A DNA stretch of 64,000 nt from DASRWI01 sp035654655 (lineage in GTDB: Bacteria; Bacteroidota; Ignavibacteria; Ignavibacteriales; Ignavibacteriaceae), in assembly GCA_035654655.1 (NCBI GenBank), contig DASRWI010000029.1:1-64000 (forward strand), in the 5' to 3' direction. Positions 1 through 8,594 of the stretch are shown here, one piece after another. A model generated the notes under the pieces. It was not told the origin of the DNA. It was given only the letters and a program-made list of their open reading frames with translations, and did not search any database. Made by a program: the position numbers and the translations under genes. Every line of letters starts with the position of its first letter. The first letter of the stretch is position 1.

Positions 1-2
1 AT

Positions 3-3000
3 ATCTGGGGTGTTATTCCCTCAGTAAGTGAATTACAGAGTGAAGGTGGTGCTTCAGGTGCAGTTCACGGTGCTTTACAAACTGGTGCGTTGACAACGAC
101 TTTTACAGCTTCTCAAGGCTTGTTATTAATGATCCCTAATATGTACAAGATTGCAGGTGAATTAACTTCAACTGTTTTTCACGTTTCTGCAAGATCTATT
201 GCCGCTCAGGCTTTATCTATTTTTGGTGATCATAGTGATGTTATGTCAACCCGTTCAACAGGTTGGGCAATGCTTTCTTCTAATTCTGTACAGGAAGTTA
301 TGGACTTCGCTCTTATCGCTCAGGCTTCAACTTTAGAAGCAAGAATTCCTTTCCTTCATTTCTTTGATGGTTTTAGAACTTCTCACGAAGTTATGAAAAT
401 TGAACAGCTTTCTAAAGAAGATATTCAATCTATGATTGATGATGATTTAGTGATTGAACACAGAAAAAGAGCTTTATCTCCTGACGCTCCTGTTATGAGA
501 GGAACAGCTCAAAATCCTGATGTATACTTCCAGGGAAGAGAAACAGTTAATAAGTTTTATGATGTTTGTCCTGAAATAGTTCAAAAACAAATGGACAAAT
601 TTGCTCAGCTTACAGGAAGACAATATCATTTGTTTGACTATTACGGTGCTCCTGATGCTGAAAGAGTTGTAATCATAATGGGTTCAGGTGCTGAACCTGT
701 TGAAGAAACTGTTGATTATCTTTTAAACAGAGAAGAAAAAGTTGGTGTTCTTAAAGTTAGATTATACAGACCATTTTCAATTGATAAATTTATTGATGCT
801 TTGCCTGCCACTACTAAATCCATCGCAGTTTTAGATAGAACAAAAGAACCAGGTTCAGCCGGCGAACCTTTATATCTTGATGTAGTAAATGCTATATCTG
901 AAAGATATAACGAAGGTACTTTGCCTTTTGCTTATCCAAAAATTATTGGCGGAAGATATGGATTATCTTCTAAGGAATTTACTCCCGGAATGATTAAAGC
1001 AGTTTATGATGAAATGAAAAAAGCTAAAGCTAAAAATCATTTCACCATTGGTATTATTGATGATGTATCATTTACAAGTTTAGATTTTGATCCTAACTTC
1101 TTTATCGAAGCTCCAGAAACTTTCCGTGGAAAATTCTACGGTCTTGGTGCAGATGGTACAGTTGGTGCAAACAAAAACTCAATCAAAATTATTGGTGAAA
1201 ACACAGATAACTTTGCACAAGGTTATTTTGTTTATGATTCTAAAAAATCAGGTTCAACAACTACTTCTCACTTACGCTTTGGACCTAAACCAATTAAATC
1301 TACTTACTTAATTAATCAAGCTAACTTTATTGCTTGCCATCAGCAGGTATTCTTAGAAAAAATTGATATGCTTGCAGATGCAGTTGAAGGTGCTACCTTC
1401 TTATTATGTACCTTAGAACCAAAAGAAAAAGTTTGGGATTCATTACCTCATAAAGTTCAGCAGGATTTAATTTCCAAGAAAATGAAATTATATGCTATTG
1501 ATGCTTATAAAGTTGCTCAGGAAAATGGAATGGGCGGCAGGTTAAACACTATTATGCAGACTGCCTTCTTTGCAATTTCAAATATTCTTCCTAAAGATGA
1601 ATCAATTGCTTTAATTAAAAAAGCAGTTAAGAAAACTTACGGCAACAAAGGCGAAAAAGTTGTTGAAATGAACTTCAAAGCTATTGATGCTACAATTGAA
1701 AACTTATTTGAAATTCCAATCCCTGCAACCGCAACAAGTACTTTTGAATTACCTCCGGTTGTTTCTGATAAAGCTCCTTTCTTCGTTAAGAATTTAACAG
1801 CTGAGCTTATTGCCGGAAGAGGCGATATGGTTCCTGTTAGCAAAATGCCTATTGATGGTACATACCCAACTGGTACTGCTGCATGGGAAAAAAGAAATAT
1901 TGCTCTTGACGTTCCTGTATGGGATATGGCTACTTGTATTCAGTGTAACAAATGCGTTATCGTTTGCCCTCACGCTGCAATCAGAGCAAAAATTTATGAT
2001 GAAAAATTAACTGCTAACAAACCTGAAACTTTCAAGTTTATGAACTTTAAAGGTAAAGAATATGGCGAAGGCTTAGCATACTCCTTACAGGTAGCAGTTG
2101 AAGATTGTACAGGCTGCGGACTTTGCGTTGACGTTTGTCCTGCTAAGAATAAAGCAGAAGTTAAACGCAAAGCTATCAATATGGAACCACAAACTCCTAT
2201 CAGAGAAACTGAAAGAGCTAACTGGGACTTTTTCTTAAGCATTCCTGAATTTGATAGAACTAAATTAAAAGTTGGCGCTATTAAGGATTCACAATTCTTA
2301 GAACCATTATTTGAGTTCTCAGGTGCTTGCTCAGGATGCGGCGAAACTCCATATGTTAAATTAGTATCACAATTATTTGGTGATAGAATGGTTGTTGCCA
2401 ATGCTACAGGTTGTTCTTCAATCTATGGTGGTAACTTACCAACTACTCCTTGGACAATGAATAAAGACGGTCGCGGACCAGCTTGGTCAAACTCTTTATT
2501 TGAAGACAATGCTGAATTCGGAATGGGATTCCGTTTAGCAATTGATAAACACAATTTACAGGCAAAAGAATTGATTTCTAAATACGCTGCTGAAATTGGA
2601 ACTCAATTAGTAAATGATTTATTGAATGCTGATCAAAAAGATGAAGCCGGTATCTACGAACAGAGACAAAGAGTTGCTTCATTAAAAGATAGATTAAACA
2701 TTCTTGTTAGTAATGGTTTAACAAGTGAACAAAAAGTTGAATTGAAACATTTATTAAGCTTAGCTGATTACCTTGTTAAAAAATCTGTTTGGATTATGGG
2801 TGGTGACGGTTGGGCTTATGACATTGGTTTCGGTGGATTAGACCACGTTATGGCTTCCGGTAAAAACGTAAACATTTTAGTTCTTGATACTGAAGTTTAC
2901 TCAAACACAGGCGGTCAGGCTTCAAAATCAACACCAAGAGGTGCTGTTGCTAAATTTGCATCTGCCGGTAAAAATATGGGCAAAAAAGATTTAGCTTTAA

Positions 3001-3524
3001 TTGCAATGTCTTATGGTAATGTTTACGTTGCTAAAGTTGCAATGGGTTCAAATGATGCTCAGACAGTTAAGGCAATTCTTGAAGCTGAAGCTTATGATGG
3101 CCCATCAATAATCATTGCATACTCTCACTGTATTGCTCACGGTATCAATATGGAAAATGGAATGAAGAATCAGAAAGCTGCTGTAGATTCAGGTCACTGG
3201 CAGTTATTCAGATACAATCCTGAACTTCAAAAAGAAGGAAAAAATCCTTTCAAACTTGAATCAAAAGGATTGAAGATTCCATTTAAAGATTATGCTTATA
3301 TGGAAACAAGATATAAGATGTTAACAAAAACTCATCCTGATCTAGCTGAAAAACTTATGGAAGAAGCTCAGGAAGATGTAACCTCAAGATATAAAATGTA
3401 CGAGCAGATGTCTGCTGATACTAACTTTGAAAAAAGTTCTATAGTTAAAAAACCTGTGGAGACAGAAAAACCTGCTGAAGCAGTTAAACCTGCAGAAACA
3501 AATAAAACTGTTCAAACAGATTAA
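3..3524 (+). CDS. nifJ: Pyruvate:ferredoxin (flavodoxin) oxidoreductase, 5' partial
   Basis: Single-chain enzyme that oxidatively decarboxylates pyruvate with CoA to acetyl-CoA and CO2, or runs in reverse, passing electrons to ferredoxin in the cytoplasm. The frame runs off the left edge; by comparison with the family roughly 50 N-terminal residues are missing. The first visible stretch already holds the thiamine-activating Glu (SEGGA, Glu codon at 42), so an internal TTG at 90 is not the start. Two CX2CX2CX3CP ferredoxin clusters begin near 1935 and 2106, the proximal-cluster cysteines lie in CSGCGE near 2330, and the thiamine-diphosphate fold carries GGDGWAYDIG (about 2810) and YSNTGGQ. All domains look intact. 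Odd feature: the last ~22 residues (after 3456) form a Pro/Glu/Lys/Thr tail with repeated PVE/PAE units. A hairpin terminator follows. Identity is near certain. Confidence 0.97.
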   Translation: MWGVIPSVSELQSEGGASGAVHGALQTGALTTTFTASQGLLLMIPNMYKIAGELTSTVFHVSARSIAAQALSIFGDHSDVMSTRSTGWAMLSSNSVQEVMDFALIAQASTLEARIPFLHFFDGFRTSHEVMKIEQLSKEDIQSMIDDDLVIEHRKRALSPDAPVMRGTAQNPDVYFQGRETVNKFYDVCPEIVQKQMDKFAQLTGRQYHLFDYYGAPDAERVVIIMGSGAEPVEETVDYLLNREEKVGVLKVRLYRPFSIDKFIDALPATTKSIAVLDRTKEPGSAGEPLYLDVVNAISERYNEGTLPFAYPKIIGGRYGLSSKEFTPGMIKAVYDEMKKAKAKNHFTIGIIDDVSFTSLDFDPNFFIEAPETFRGKFYGLGADGTVGANKNSIKIIGENTDNFAQGYFVYDSKKSGSTTTSHLRFGPKPIKSTYLINQANFIACHQQVFLEKIDMLADAVEGATFLLCTLEPKEKVWDSLPHKVQQDLISKKMKLYAIDAYKVAQENGMGGRLNTIMQTAFFAISNILPKDESIALIKKAVKKTYGNKGEKVVEMNFKAIDATIENLFEIPIPATATSTFELPPVVSDKAPFFVKNLTAELIAGRGDMVPVSKMPIDGTYPTGTAAWEKRNIALDVPVWDMATCIQCNKCVIVCPHAAIRAKIYDEKLTANKPETFKFMNFKGKEYGEGLAYSLQVAVEDCTGCGLCVDVCPAKNKAEVKRKAINMEPQTPIRETERANWDFFLSIPEFDRTKLKVGAIKDSQFLEPLFEFSGACSGCGETPYVKLVSQLFGDRMVVANATGCSSIYGGNLPTTPWTMNKDGRGPAWSNSLFEDNAEFGMGFRLAIDKHNLQAKELISKYAAEIGTQLVNDLLNADQKDEAGIYEQRQRVASLKDRLNILVSNGLTSEQKVELKHLLSLADYLVKKSVWIMGGDGWAYDIGFGGLDHVMASGKNVNILVLDTEVYSNTGGQASKSTPRGAVAKFASAGKNMGKKDLALIAMSYGNVYVAKVAMGSNDAQTVKAILEAEAYDGPSIIIAYSHCIAHGINMENGMKNQKAAVDSGHWQLFRYNPELQKEGKNPFKLESKGLKIPFKDYAYMETRYKMLTKTHPDLAEKLMEEAQEDVTSRYKMYEQMSADTNFEKSSIVKKPVETEKPAEAVKPAETNKTVQTD

Positions 3525-3557
3525 TTATAGTTAAGATAAGAAGTAATTGATAAAATT

Positions 3558-3602
3558 CTGCAGTTAAAGTTCTTGTTACTTTAACTGCAGTTATGTTTTT
3601 TG
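3558..3602 (+). terminator. Rho-independent terminator of nifJ
   Basis: Perfect 13-bp stem (3558-3570 with 3578-3590), 7-base loop, then a T-rich run. It lies 33 bases after the nifJ stop and separates nifJ from the downstream gene. Confidence 0.85.
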
Positions 3603-3631
3603 TAAAATATTAAATTAGTAACAGGTGAAAT

Positions 3632-4627
3632 ATGGATTTATCAACGACGTACTTAAACCTTCATTTAAAGAATCCTATAGTTCCTTCTGCGGGTCCTTTA
3701 ACAAAGGAATTAGGCATTGTAAAAGAATTAGAAGATGCTGGAGCTGCTGCTGTTGTTCTTCATTCATTATTTGAAGAACAAATTGTTCATGAAGAACTTG
3801 AAATTGACCATTATACTTCAGTGACCAGCGATTTACAGCCTGAAGCAACAAGCTATTTCCCATACCATATTGATTTCAAAACAGGACCAGAGGAATACCT
3901 GGAATATATACGGAAAGTAAAACAAGCCGTCGATATTCCTGTTATTGCATCATTAAATGGTTCTTCATTAGGTGGATGGACAGACTATGCTAAAAAATTA
4001 GAGCAAGCCGGTGCTGATGCAATGGAATTAAACATTTATAAACTTGCTACAAACTTAAATGAAACCGCTGAGCAGATTGAAAATAATTATGTTGAAATAG
4101 TAAAGCACGTAAAAGCAGCAGTTAATATTCCTGTTGCAGTAAAATTAAGTCCTTACTTTACATCTACAGCTAACATTGCTTACAAGTTGGATAAGACAGG
4201 TGTTGATGGATTAGTTTTATTTAACAGATTCTATCAGCCTGATATTGATTTGGAAAACCTTGAAGTTGTGCCTAATGTTTTGTTAAGTACACCAATGGCT
4301 GCAAGACTTCCATTAAGATGGATTGCTATCTTATATAATAGAATAAATGCAGACCTATCAGCAACCTCAGGAATTTATTCAGAAAAAGATGTAATCAAAA
4401 TGATTATGGCTGGTGCTAAATCCGTTCAGATGATGTCAGCATTATTAAAATTTGGAGTTAAACATTTAACAGAAGTTTTAACCAAAATGCAGTACTGGAT
4501 GGAAATAAATGAGTATGCTTCAATCTCTCAAATGAGAGGCAGTATGAGTTATATGAATGTACCAGACCCTGGTTTGTTCGAAAGAAGCAACTATATGAAA
4601 GTATTGCACTCATATAAAAAAGATTAA
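3632..4627 (+). CDS. Dihydroorotate dehydrogenase-like flavoprotein (NifJ-associated)
   Basis: A 331-residue TIM-barrel protein of the dihydroorotate dehydrogenase superfamily, with an N-terminal LKNPIVPSAGPLTKE segment and the flavin-barrel stretch AGADAMELNIYK. In true PyrD enzymes the strand after ELNI reads SCPN-like and forms the orotate site; here it is NIYKLATN, so I doubt that orotate is the substrate. Genes of this kind commonly sit beside nifJ, and here it follows nifJ by about 100 bases, though a terminator lies between them. Length fits class 1-like enzymes. The likely role is an FMN oxidoreductase of unknown substrate linked to the low-potential electron pool (inference). Own terminator follows. 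Confidence 0.8.
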   Translation: MDLSTTYLNLHLKNPIVPSAGPLTKELGIVKELEDAGAAAVVLHSLFEEQIVHEELEIDHYTSVTSDLQPEATSYFPYHIDFKTGPEEYLEYIRKVKQAVDIPVIASLNGSSLGGWTDYAKKLEQAGADAMELNIYKLATNLNETAEQIENNYVEIVKHVKAAVNIPVAVKLSPYFTSTANIAYKLDKTGVDGLVLFNRFYQPDIDLENLEVVPNVLLSTPMAARLPLRWIAILYNRINADLSATSGIYSEKDVIKMIMAGAKSVQMMSALLKFGVKHLTEVLTKMQYWMEINEYASISQMRGSMSYMNVPDPGLFERSNYMKVLHSYKKD

Positions 4628-4653
4628 TAAAATAAAACATTAATTGATTATCA

Positions 4654-4687
4654 AAGGCTGCTTTAGAAATAATGCAGCCTTTTTTTT
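4654..4687 (+). terminator. Rho-independent terminator
   Basis: Eight-base stem AAGGCTGC (4654-4661) pairing with GCAGCCTT (4674-4681), 12-base loop, followed by a T run. It ends the dihydroorotate-dehydrogenase-like transcript. Confidence 0.85.
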
Positions 4688-4703
4688 GTTTTATCCCTCA
4701 AAT

Positions 4704-4900
4704 ACCACTCTGAAGTCATGGGCTAAAATTGTAAATAAAAATAAAATAGCTGTCTTTGGAACCCGAACTTGTCGAGGGTTCAATATACATAGCCGTGGGT
4801 GAAACCCATGGACAAAGAATAAAAAAGAGACAACCCTGAGTCATCGATGGGTTGAATTATCATAAACTATATAGCACCCACGACTGAAGTCATGGGTTAA
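4704..4900 (+). repeat. Composite palindromic repeat, copy 1
   Basis: About 195 bases filling the gap before prs. In order: a degenerate REP-like arm ending AGTCATGGGCTAA (4706-4726), a GAACCC...GGGTTC inverted repeat (4759-4781), CCGTGGGT-GAA-ACCCATGG (4793-4811), a CAACCC...GGGTTG pair and a complete hairpin CCCACGACT-GA-AGTCATGGG (4877-4896). The same blocks in the same order and orientation recur at 9113-9296. The CCCAYGACT-type hairpin is the same family as those beside the RAYT gene at 49 kb. No coding frame; nothing else recognised in the gap 4688-5056 apart from AT-rich leader DNA. Confidence 0.8.
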
Positions 4901-5056
4901 GCTAAATCAAAGATTACTTTGTGGAAGATTTTTTCATCCCATCATTCCCCCTTTAAATGCCCTATCATTTTATTGACTATTCTAAGCCATTTAACTATAT
5001 TTCTTGTCTATAATTTTTAAAGACTTTAAAAATCAAAAAATCCGGCTGAAAATCCC

Positions 5057-6004
5057 ATGGCAATAAATGACTTTAAGATATTTTCAGGTACGTCTAATTT
5101 GCCTTTAGCAAATAAGATAGCTGAAAAATTAAACAGACATTTGGGTGAAGTTGAAATAAAAAGATTCAGCGATGGTGAAATTTGGGTAAAGTATGGTGAA
5201 AACATCCGCGGTTCTGATGTTTATATTATACAACCAACTAATCCTCCTGCTGAAAATCTTTTAGAACTTCTTATTATGGTTGATGCTGCTAAACGAGCTT
5301 CAGCCAAAAGAATTACAGCCATTATGCCTTATTTTGGGTATTCAAGGCAGGATAGAAAAGATCAGCCGAGAGTATCAATAACTGCTAAACTTGTTGCAAA
5401 TCTTATTACTACTGCCGGTGCAGATAGAGTAATGACAATGGATTTGCACGCTTCCCAGATTCAAGGATTTTTTGATATTCCCTTTGACCATCTTTATGGT
5501 TCTTCTGTTTTTAAAAAAATATTTACTAAGAAAAATGAAAATCTTGTTGTTGTTTCACCGGACGTAGGCGGTATTAAAATAGCAAGAGCTTACGCACGCA
5601 GACTTGATGCTAATCTTGTTGTGATTGATAAAAAAAGACCACAGCAGAATATGGCTGAAGTAGTAAATATCATTGGAAATGTTGAAGATAAGGATGTTTT
5701 AATTGTAGATGATCTTATTGATACTGCAGGTACTTTTGTTGCTGCTATTAAAGCTTTAAAAGACAAAGGAGCTAAGGAAATTTTTGGCGCTATCACTCAT
5801 CCTTTGCTATCTGGTCCTGCAATTCAAAGAATCGAAAAATCGGAGTTAACTAAATTGTATGTGCTGGATACGATTGATTTTAAATCCGAAAAGAAATCTG
5901 CTAAAATAGAGGTGGTATCTTCTGCTGAAGTTTTTGCAGAGGCTATTAGAAGAACATTTAATAATGAATCAATTAGTTCACTTTTTGAGACAGATAAAGG
6001 ATAA
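5057..6004 (+). CDS. prs: Ribose-phosphate pyrophosphokinase (PRPP synthetase)
   Basis: Transfers pyrophosphate from ATP to ribose-5-phosphate to make PRPP for nucleotide, histidine and tryptophan synthesis; cytoplasmic hexamer in the family. The 315-residue length is typical. Family hallmarks are present: FSDGEIWVKYGENIRG near the N-terminus, the flexible loop YSRQDRKDQPR (about residue 95), metal/pyrophosphate segment TMDLHASQIQGFFDIP (about 130) and the PRPP-binding loop VLIVDDLIDTAGT (about 215). It starts a prs-rplY-pth run, with 18 bases to rplY. No good Shine-Dalgarno is visible before the ATG, as is common in this bacterial group. Identity is secure. Confidence 0.97.
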   Translation: MAINDFKIFSGTSNLPLANKIAEKLNRHLGEVEIKRFSDGEIWVKYGENIRGSDVYIIQPTNPPAENLLELLIMVDAAKRASAKRITAIMPYFGYSRQDRKDQPRVSITAKLVANLITTAGADRVMTMDLHASQIQGFFDIPFDHLYGSSVFKKIFTKKNENLVVVSPDVGGIKIARAYARRLDANLVVIDKKRPQQNMAEVVNIIGNVEDKDVLIVDDLIDTAGTFVAAIKALKDKGAKEIFGAITHPLLSGPAIQRIEKSELTKLYVLDTIDFKSEKKSAKIEVVSSAEVFAEAIRRTFNNESISSLFETDKG

Positions 6005-6022
6005 ATTAGTTTCGGAGTAATA

Positions 6023-6652
6023 ATGGATAAAGTAGTATTATTAGCAAATGTAAGAAAAAATATTAGTAAAGCTTCCAGAAGCGAGTTAAGAAGCAGCGGA
6101 AGAGTACCGGGTATTTTTTATACTAAACATCAGGAGCCGGTTGCTATTGATGTTATAGAAAAATCATTAAACCCTCTTGTTTTCACATCAAAGACTCACC
6201 TTATTGGTTTGAATCTTGGTGATGGACAGGAATTTGAATGTATTATTAAAGATGTACAGTTTGACCCTGTTACTGATAAAGTAATTCATTTCGATTTAAT
6301 GGGCTTAGTAAAAGGTGAAAAAGTTCAAATGGAAGTTCCTGTTGTTCTAACAGGAAGTGCTATCGGTGTAAAAGATGGCGGACTTCTTCAGCAATTATTG
6401 CACAAATTGAATATCGAATGTGAAACTACGGATATTCCTCAGGATATTAAAATTGATGTTACCGATTTGAAAATGGGCGACGCAGTTCACGTTAACGATT
6501 TGAAATTCGATAAGTTTGAAATCTTAAATTCTGAAGATGCAGTTATTGTGGCTGTTAATCATCCTAAGACTGAAAAAGAAACTGTTGAAGGTGAAGAAGC
6601 TGTTAAAGAGCCTGAAGTTATTACTAAGGGTAAAGAAAAAGAAGAAGAATAG
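6023..6652 (+). CDS. rplY: Large-subunit ribosomal protein L25 (TL5/CTC form)
   Basis: Binds 5S rRNA in the large ribosomal subunit. At 209 residues it is the long TL5/CTC-type with an N-terminal L25 barrel (SELRSSGRVPGIFY) plus the C-terminal beta domain (EVPVVLTGSAIGVKDGG, about residues 104-120), and it ends in an acidic/basic Glu-Lys tail. A GGAG-like site lies just before the ATG (TTCGGAGTAATA). Sits between prs and pth, the arrangement common in many bacteria, probably one transcript. Confidence 0.95.
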   Translation: MDKVVLLANVRKNISKASRSELRSSGRVPGIFYTKHQEPVAIDVIEKSLNPLVFTSKTHLIGLNLGDGQEFECIIKDVQFDPVTDKVIHFDLMGLVKGEKVQMEVPVVLTGSAIGVKDGGLLQQLLHKLNIECETTDIPQDIKIDVTDLKMGDAVHVNDLKFDKFEILNSEDAVIVAVNHPKTEKETVEGEEAVKEPEVITKGKEKEEE

Positions 6653-6664
6653 TTTATATAATTT

Positions 6665-7255
6665 GTGCGTGCAGTTTTAGGTATAGGAAATCCAGGTAAT
6701 AAGTATAAGAATAATAGGCATAATGCAGGGTTTATTCTTCTAGATTACTACTCTCAAAAGAAATCCTTATCGTTTAAAGCTTCAAAAGGTGATTATTATT
6801 CTGCAACCGGTAAATTGGGAAATTCAGAATTTATCCTGATTAAGCCGGTTACTTATGTAAACTTAAGCGGTGAAGCCGCATCAGATGTTCTTAAAAAATA
6901 CAATGTGCAGCCGGATGATTTTCTTGTTATTGTTGATGACATAAATCTTCCGGTAGGTGAGTTCAGACTTCGTGCCACAGGAGGCGATGGTGGTCATAAT
7001 GGTATGAACTCAATAATTTATCATCTTTATACTGAAAAATTTCCAAGACTAAGAATAGGCATAGGTTCTAATTTTGCAAAAGGAAATATGGCTGATTACG
7101 TTTTGGATGATTTTACTCCAGAAGAAATTAAAACAATGGAGCCAATGTTCAAAGACCTTATTTGGCTAATTGATGAATTTATTCAGGGAGGAGTAAAAAA
7201 GCTGATGGATGCAAATAGCAGATTAAGAAAAGAAAAAGGAAATTTACCCCTTTAA
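6665..7255 (+). CDS. pth: Peptidyl-tRNA hydrolase
   Basis: Releases tRNA from peptidyl-tRNAs dropped by stalled ribosomes. Starts with GTG at 6665, chosen because the family's N-terminal motif LGIGNPG begins five codons later and no in-frame ATG lies nearby upstream. Active-site residues visible: Asn in GNPG, the catalytic His in NNRHNAGF (His19), and the Asp of VDDINLPVG; the GGDGGHNGMNSI tRNA-binding segment follows. 196 residues, normal for the family. Only 12 bases after rplY, so co-transcribed with it. Downstream 7256-7408 is the leader of the ribosomal operon. Confidence 0.96.
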   Translation: MRAVLGIGNPGNKYKNNRHNAGFILLDYYSQKKSLSFKASKGDYYSATGKLGNSEFILIKPVTYVNLSGEAASDVLKKYNVQPDDFLVIVDDINLPVGEFRLRATGGDGGHNGMNSIIYHLYTEKFPRLRIGIGSNFAKGNMADYVLDDFTPEEIKTMEPMFKDLIWLIDEFIQGGVKKLMDANSRLRKEKGNLPL

Positions 7256-7408
7256 CAAAGAAGAAATTTAATATTTTTTCTTTGAATATTAAAAAATAAA
7301 TCCTTAATATTGTAAAGATATTTTTTAGTAAATAAAGATTAGATAAATAAAATATAAATCCTGCTCTCTATAGAAGAGGGCCATAAGTCCAAAGGAAGGT
7401 TAGTGTAA

Positions 7409-7828
7409 ATGAAAATGAATGCATATGAAAGTGCTGTCATTATCAATGCAGCGCTGGATGATGAGCAAATAAATTCAGAAATAGCCCGTATTAGAGAAAC
7501 CATTACTAATAATGGCGGCGAAATCTCAGATTTCGAAAATTGGGGTAGAAAAAGATTAGCATACGTAATTAATAAAAGCAAAATTGGTTACTATGCGATA
7601 TTTAGATTTAATGCACCTTCAACTATTATTTCCAAATTAGAAAGATTCTACAGCTTAAATGAAAACATCATACGTTTTCTTACAATTAATTTAAGCAAAG
7701 AAGCCTTAGAATATATAGAGAAGAACAAAGTTAATAGAATTGAATTAGCTGAAACTGAAATTGCTGAAGAGAAAGAAGTCCCAACGATAATCGAAAAGAC
7801 TGAAGATGAATCTAAGGACGAGAAGTAA
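7409..7828 (+). CDS. rpsF: Small-subunit ribosomal protein S6
   Basis: Ribosomal protein S6, which binds the 16S central domain together with S18. The first of two near-adjacent ATGs is preferred because AAGGAAGG (7392-7399) lies 9 bases before it. Sequence YESAVIINAALDDEQINSEIARIRETI and WGRKRLAYVINKSKIGYYAIFRF are typical of S6; after residue ~115 there is an acidic Glu-rich tail. First gene of the conserved rpsF-ssb-rpsR-rplI operon. The leader (7360-7390) can form a small hairpin (CCTGCTCT...AGAGGG) that could be an autoregulatory site, not demonstrated. Confidence 0.95.
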   Translation: MKMNAYESAVIINAALDDEQINSEIARIRETITNNGGEISDFENWGRKRLAYVINKSKIGYYAIFRFNAPSTIISKLERFYSLNENIIRFLTINLSKEALEYIEKNKVNRIELAETEIAEEKEVPTIIEKTEDESKDEK

Positions 7829-7869
7829 ACAACTTAATAAATTAAGACCTAGTATGGAGGACAAATACC

Positions 7870-8346
7870 ATGGCTGATTTGAAAATGCCTGAAATTAACT
7901 ACGTTATTGTTGCCGGTAATCTTACTAAAGACCCAATTTTTAGACAAACTACCAACAGTACTCCTGTAGTAAATTTTTCTATTGCTTCAAATAGAAAGTA
8001 CAAAGATAGTTCAAACAATTGGCAGGAGGACGTATGTTATGTCGGCATTGTAGCATGGAACAAGCTGGCTGAAAGCTGCCGCGAAAGACTAAAAAAAGGC
8101 TCTGCAGTTCTTGTTGATGGCGAGTTGCAGTCCCGTAACTGGAAATCTGATGATGGACATACCAGAAGCGTAGTTGAAATTAAAGCAAGAAGAATTCAAT
8201 TTTTAAATAAAAGAGTTAAGAATGGTGAAAATGGCTACGATGAAGCAGAAATTTTTGTTGATGAAGAAGGTGTAGATTACACTGAAGACTCTTTTGATAA
8301 GTTCTTATCACACGATGAACAAGATTTAATGAAAAAGGAAATATAA
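7870..8346 (+). CDS. ssb: Single-stranded DNA-binding protein
   Basis: OB-fold protein that coats single-stranded DNA in replication and repair. Start ATG at 7870 has a strong GGAGG 9 bases upstream. Typical OB-fold segments: NYVIVAGNLTKDPIFRQT, VVNFSIASNR, DVCYVGIVAWNKLAESC and a VDGELQSRNW loop. Unusual: the acidic C-terminal region ends LMKKEI and lacks the DDDIPF-like tip through which most bacterial SSBs recruit partner proteins. The position between rpsF and rpsR is conserved in many bacteria, so this is probably the housekeeping copy, but a second ssb elsewhere cannot be excluded. Confidence 0.92.
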   Translation: MADLKMPEINYVIVAGNLTKDPIFRQTTNSTPVVNFSIASNRKYKDSSNNWQEDVCYVGIVAWNKLAESCRERLKKGSAVLVDGELQSRNWKSDDGHTRSVVEIKARRIQFLNKRVKNGENGYDEAEIFVDEEGVDYTEDSFDKFLSHDEQDLMKKEI

Positions 8347-8349
8347 TAA

Positions 8350-8583
8350 ATGAAGAAAGAAGTAGTAAAAACTAAAAAAGTTTGCCGCTTTACTCAAAAT
8401 AAAATTACTTATATAGATTATAAAGACGTAAAACTTTTACAAAGATTCGTTACTGAACAAGGAAAAATTATTCCTAAAAGAATTACCGGTACCAAATCAA
8501 TCTATCAGAGAGAATTGTCTTTAGCTATTAAACGTGCTAGACACATGGCTCTTTTACCATATGTTTCTGACACTGTAAGATAA
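8350..8583 (+). CDS. rpsR: Small-subunit ribosomal protein S18
   Basis: 77-residue S18, which pairs with S6 on 16S rRNA. Hallmarks: CRFTQNKITYIDYKDVKLLQRFVTEQ split across the core, the RITGTKSIYQRELSLAIKRARHMALLPY block. The start lies 3 bases after the ssb stop, consistent with translational coupling within the operon. A single Cys remains in the N-terminal region, as in zinc-free S18 forms. Confidence 0.95.
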   Translation: MKKEVVKTKKVCRFTQNKITYIDYKDVKLLQRFVTEQGKIIPKRITGTKSIYQRELSLAIKRARHMALLPYVSDTVR

Positions 8584-8594
8584 TCGGAGAAAAA

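Noticed and set aside
1994..2401. 135-codon minus-strand frame inside nifJ
   Set aside because: Fully inside a certain gene in another frame; composition is that of a reverse complement with no domain.
3632..4627. Naming the gene pyrD
   Set aside because: Key orotate-site motif missing and nifJ context suggests another substrate; kept as dihydroorotate-dehydrogenase-like.
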